Virus record (IMG/VR): IMGVR_UViG_3300034061_000860
Location: 1-29,421 of that record
DNA length: 29,421 bases
Direction: 5' to 3' (one strand)
DNA from: a virus
The notes beneath the pieces are model-generated. The model did not search any database and was not told the DNA's origin. It was given only the letters and a program-made list of their open reading frames with translations. Below, piece after piece: positions 29,260 through 29,421 of the stretch; within the stretch, counting starts at the first letter, position 1; every line of letters starts with the position of its first letter. Made by a program: the position numbers and the translations under genes.

Positions 29260-29421
29260 TCAGATTAAAGAGATTGTATTTGATGGTCGTAAGCCTAGTT
29301 ATGCCCAGGTAATGAGGGCAGTAGGTGAAGAGATTAGCCAAGGTAATACTGATATCACTGTACTTTGGGGTGAGAATTGGATAGACTTATACTTTGATCA
29401 TAGAGTTAATCAATGGTTTGG
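29246..29421 (+). CDS. Hypothetical early protein (partial, runs off the window)
   Basis: The ATG at 29246 is preceded by AGGAGG, and 58 codons remain open to the window end. The visible part starts MSVCNQIKEIVFDGRKPSYA and continues as VMRAVGEEISQG and VLWGENWIDLYFD, a mixed alpha/beta pattern. No family recognised. Confidence 0.65.
   Translation, partial: MSVCNQIKEIVFDGRKPSYAQVMRAVGEEISQGNTDITVLWGENWIDLYFDHRVNQWF

Overview
This window reads as part of the genome of a short-tailed, tailed dsDNA phage (podovirus-like Caudoviricetes). The evidence is a contiguous virion set (small and large terminase, P22-type portal, scaffold, major capsid protein, tail adaptor, tail nozzle-type protein, large internal/ejection-type proteins, fibres) plus a lysis cassette, with no tape-measure, sheath or baseplate genes. 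There is no integrase or repressor in view, so a lytic life style is likely but unproven. Base composition is AT-rich. The host is probably a Gram-negative aquatic bacterium that uses ordinary sigma70 promoters; that host guess is inference. Gene content (class II ribonucleotide reductase, DUF3310, leftward structural block) recalls HMO-2011-like aquatic podoviruses, but no database search was done.

Layout. (1) 1-4061, plus strand: a tightly overlapping metabolic operon with DUF3310, small proteins, a GT-B glycosyltransferase-like protein, an adenosylcobalamin-dependent ribonucleotide reductase, and two tiny proteins, ended by a strong intrinsic terminator at about 4066-4088. (2) 4088-27053, minus strand: all late genes. 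Read from right to left in transcription order they are terS, terL, a HEXXH-motif protein, portal, a collagen/glycine-rich adhesin and a small tail-type protein, two small head-region proteins, scaffold, major capsid protein, terminator, a large fibre and small-protein cassette, tail adaptor, tail nozzle-like protein, tail collar fibre, internal/ejection proteins, a tail-anchored membrane protein, holin and endolysin. (3) 27054-27739: non-coding, between the divergent leftward and rightward transcription units. (4) 27740-29421, plus strand: small early-type genes and a GP88-like cysteine-rich protein, separated by repeated promoter/operator-like cassettes.

Regulation is unusually readable. 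Three near-identical consensus sigma70 promoters with an extended -10 (TTGACW-17 bp-TATAAT, preceded by TGG) drive the leftward late genes at about 27.2, 20.4 and 13.8 kb. The second and third each lie directly after an accessory fibre cassette, so they appear to restart transcription of core virion genes. The rightward early genes use another family: a CTAGGGT-type upstream element fused to a TAGACA/TTGACT -35 box, repeated about five times. The two transcription directions converge on the terminator at 4.07 kb.

Nine small genes (42-58 codons) that a length cut-off would miss were found by reading the gaps. Several likely starts differ from the longest ORF (431, 13116, 17189, 19805), and three genes probably start at GTG or TTG.
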